In this document: piece after piece, positions 62,249-64,000 of the stretch
Layout of the letters: each line of letters begins with the position of its first letter
Numbering within the stretch: the stretch's first letter is position 1
NCBI RefSeq assembly: GCF_044142105.1
Contig: NZ_JBGTYM010000004.1
Span: 248,001 to 312,000, forward strand
Direction of reading: 5' to 3'
Source of the DNA: Pseudogemmobacter sp044142105
GTDB taxonomy: Bacteria > Pseudomonadota > Alphaproteobacteria > Rhodobacterales > Rhodobacteraceae
Length of the DNA: 64,000 bases
Made by a program: the position numbers and the translations under genes
The notes under the pieces: model-generated
Database searches by the model: none
What the model was told of the DNA's origin: nothing
The model's input: the letters and a program-made list of their open reading frames with translations, nothing else

Positions 62249-62279
62249 GGCCGCGGCGCCGGTTCGGGGCGCCGCGGCC
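62249..62279 (-). terminator. 12-bp perfect hairpin after the CatB-like gene
   Basis: GGCCGCGGCGCC and GGCGCCGCGGCC around a seven-base loop, 24 bases after the stop. The minus strand continues TGTCGATTTC. A strong barrier to readthrough into the control region. Confidence 0.65.
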
Positions 62280-62303
62280 GGGCTTCTGTGCGACGGCTTG
62301 ACG

Positions 62304-62969
62304 TCAGCGGGCGGCCATCGCCTCGAGCGCGGCCAAGTCGGCACCGCAGATTTCGGCCTCGGCCTGGCGGATCAGGTCAATGGGCCAGTCCCACCAGCGG
62401 ATTCTGAGAAGCTCTGCGATGACCGCGTCCGGGAAGCGGCGGCGCAGGAGGCGGCCGGGATTGCCCACGGCGATGGAATAGGGCGGCAGCGCGCCGCCGA
62501 TCACCGCGCCCGCGCCGATGATGCAGCCATCGCCGATCCGCGCGCCGGGCAGGACGCGCACCCCCTGCCCCAGCCAGACATCATTGCCGATCACCGTGTC
62601 GGGTCCCGGCGGAGGCAGGGAGGGCGCCGTCGCCGGATCGCCGCCGAAGGCGAGGAATGGGAAGGTGGAAAAGCCGTCATGGCGATGATTGGCCGAGGCG
62701 GTGATGAACTGCACCCCGTCGGCGATCTGGCAGAAACGACCGATCACCAGACGTTCGGGCGAGAAGTCGTAGAGATAGGGGGCCAGATGCGCGGCCCAGT
62801 CGGCGGGCGGGCGATGGGCGCTGGCATAGGTATAGTCGCCGACCTCGATCCGAGGGTGGGACAGAGCGGGCTTAAGGAAGACCGTGCCGAGATGCGGCTG
62901 GCCGTCGCGGGTGAGGATCGGGTTCAGCGTGTCGGGGCCAGGGAAGGCCGGAGATTGGTATTCGGACAT
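62304..62969 (-). CDS. CatB-related O-acetyltransferase (hexapeptide fold)
   Basis: 221 residues. Left-handed beta-helix repeats are clear: VIGRFCQIADGVQFITASANHR and TVIGNDVWLGQGVRVLPGARIGDGCIIGAGAVIGG, then YSIAVGNPGRLLRRRF and a C-terminal helix WWDWPIDLI. The catalytic His is in SANHRHDGFSTFPF. The XAT/CatB family acetylates hydroxyls of antibiotics or surface sugars; the acceptor here is unknown, and no drug cassette is nearby. Confidence 0.9.
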   Translation of the reverse strand: MSEYQSPAFPGPDTLNPILTRDGQPHLGTVFLKPALSHPRIEVGDYTYASAHRPPADWAAHLAPYLYDFSPERLVIGRFCQIADGVQFITASANHRHDGFSTFPFLAFGGDPATAPSLPPPGPDTVIGNDVWLGQGVRVLPGARIGDGCIIGAGAVIGGALPPYSIAVGNPGRLLRRRFPDAVIAELLRIRWWDWPIDLIRQAEAEICGADLAALEAMAAR

Positions 62970-63128
62970 GGGATGACCTTTGCGAAGGGTTTCGGGACGT
63001 CACTTCGCGGTCTGATCCATGTCACCCTCCTCTGGCTGCCGGGGCAGGATAGGGTAAATGGCCGAAAAGAAAAGGCCATGTCGCAAAGCCATGTTCCACC
63101 GGCTGAAGCCGATGGCGGAAGGTCGCCC

Positions 63129-63440
63129 TCATCCCTCCTGCTCTCTCAAATACAGGTAGAGCGGAAGCGCCAGCGACAGGCCCACGAAGAAACTCGCGGG
63201 AAGGACCAGCCACCACCGCTCAACGTTCTGTCGCTCCGCGTCGCGCCAGGACCATAGCCAGAATATCGGGATGGAAATAAGCACATCTGCCGAGAAGCCG
63301 GCGGCAGGTCCATTTGCGAACAGCGACTGAAGAAAGAGCGGAAGAGCGAAGCCGTGCTGCGCGAAAAACGATCCGAAGAACAGCCAGGGGACCACTGTTC
63401 CGACAGCCGCCATAAGGAGATAGAAGTTCCTGATTGTCAT
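63129..63440 (-). CDS. DUF2834 small membrane protein
   Basis: 103 residues from ATG 63440 with GGGAGAAG before it. Three helices: FYLLMAAVGTVVPWLFFGSFF, DVLISIPIFWLWSWRDAE and LVLPASFFVGLSLALPLYLYL, the DUF2834 pattern. Inner membrane, function unknown. A small ATGGCC/GGCCAT inverted repeat (63058-63079) follows it. Confidence 0.85.
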   Translation of the reverse strand: MTIRNFYLLMAAVGTVVPWLFFGSFFAQHGFALPLFLQSLFANGPAAGFSADVLISIPIFWLWSWRDAERQNVERWWLVLPASFFVGLSLALPLYLYLREQEG

Positions 63441-63618
63441 GTGCTTCTCCCTTTTCCGCGAAGCCTCTGGCACCATGGACGATACCGTGAGTGGCATTAG
63501 CGAAGCTTGGCGCCGGGCGCTACAGGGCTGAACCTGTTTGACCGGGCTTAAAGATACGCGCCTGACGCGGTTGTCCGCACCGCGGGCCAGCACCGCTCCG
63601 CGGCAGGCCAAAGAAAAA

Positions 63619-63640
63619 GACCGCCCCTTGCGGGACGGCC
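63619..63640 (-). terminator. intrinsic terminator after second tuf
   Basis: GACCGCCCC, loop TTGC, GGGACGGCC (two wobble pairs on the transcript), then TTTTTCTTT on the minus strand. A second stem GGGTCGGG/CCCGACCC lies just before it at about 63654-63674. Confidence 0.8.
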
Positions 63641-63678
63641 TTGCGATGCGCTGGGTCGGGGAATGCCCGACCCGTCAA

Positions 63679-64000
63679 TCAGGCGATGATTTTGGAGACG
63701 ACGCCTGCGCCGACGGTGCGGCCGCCTTCACGGATGGCGAAGCGCAGCTTCTCTTCCATCGCGATCGGGGCGATCAGCTCGACCTCGAACTTCAGGTTGT
63801 CGCCCGGCATCACCATCTCGGTGCCTTCCGGCAGCTTCACGGTGCCGGTCACGTCGGTGGTGCGGAAGTAGAATTGCGGGCGGTAGTTCGCGAAGAACGG
63901 CGTGTGACGGCCGCCTTCTTCCTTGGTCAGGATATAGGCCTCGGCTTCGAACTTGGTGTGCGGGTTCACCGATTTCGGCTTGCACAGAACCTGGCCGCGC
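63679..64000 (-). CDS. tuf: elongation factor Tu, second copy, partial
   Basis: The C-terminal 107 or so residues (NPHTKFEAEAYILTKEEGG... to VSKIIA) are visible; the rest lies beyond the window. The visible bases equal those of the first tuf (36708-37029) with no difference that I can see, and the match extends to the five bases GTCAA-side of the stop. Two tuf genes kept identical by gene conversion are common in proteobacteria. It is followed by its own terminator. Confidence 0.95.
   Translation of the reverse strand, partial: RGQVLCKPKSVNPHTKFEAEAYILTKEEGGRHTPFFANYRPQFYFRTTDVTGTVKLPEGTEMVMPGDNLKFEVELIAPIAMEEKLRFAIREGGRTVGAGVVSKIIA

Larger units (their letters stand above)
61913..62303. other. 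391-base intergenic control region
   Basis: No gene seen. It holds two operator-like palindromes (62115-62136 and 62177-62190) and the 12-base-stem terminator of the CatB-like gene (62249-62279). The promoter of the small secreted protein should be here. Confidence 0.55.

Overview
The window looks like chromosomal DNA from a GC-rich alphaproteobacterium of the Rhodobacteraceae (Rhodobacter/Paracoccus-like). The basis is the aap amino-acid transporter genes, the order yidC-MOSC-engB, a LuxR/LuxI pair, and a single long cluster joining the str, S10, spc and alpha ribosomal operons to rpoBC-rplJL-rplAK-nusG-secE-trpT, with one tuf gene at each side. The genus is inference; there is no 16S rRNA here.

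Layout: 1-2699 (+) ends an aapQMP general L-amino-acid ABC transporter and adds a small secreted protein. 2785-4845 (-) is argB, a ferredoxin-like gene and a SixA-type phosphatase, translationally coupled. 4954-5685 (+) is an SDR oxidoreductase, convergent with an MFS_3 exporter. 7406-10643 (-) is engB, a MOSC protein and yidC, which overlap by four bases. 11008-14909 (-) holds a GGDEF/EAL protein, ttcA and rarA. 15043-16292 (-) is luxR-luxI, directly after the alpha operon.

16469-40956 (-) is the ribosomal super-cluster (rpsL-rpsG-fusA-tuf ... rpoA-rplQ). It is interrupted three times by non-ribosomal genes: a lower-GC DUF4238 gene between rplW and rplB; a lipoprotein, 2OG-oxygenase, acyltransferase and outer-membrane protein set between rplP and rpmC; and a GFA-family plus a secreted protein between rpmD and rplO. 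Each interruption starts just after an intrinsic terminator of the same design (CCCCCGC...GCAGGGG). For two of the three resumptions a -35/-10 pair with 17-base spacing can be seen. The cluster therefore probably runs as several transcription units.

41166-44367 (-) is a four-gene envelope cassette (GT2, LAB_N, GT39/ArnT-like, PAP2) that fits lipid A phosphate removal and glycosylation. 44432-48572 (-) has a DMT exporter, a flavin monooxygenase, a lower-GC orphan next to five 11-bp tandem repeats, and an HPP-CBS membrane protein. 48899-61233 (-) is rpoC, rpoB, rplL, rplJ, rplA, rplK, nusG, secE and tRNA-Trp. 61339-63440 (-) has two related small secreted proteins, a CatB-like acetyltransferase and a DUF2834 protein. 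The window ends inside the second tuf, which is base-for-base the same as the first over the visible part.

Other points of interest are a probable one-base frameshift in the acyltransferase, several perfect palindromes, a CtrA-type site, and an intrinsic terminator between secE and nusG. I saw no CRISPR array, IS element, integrase or prophage gene.
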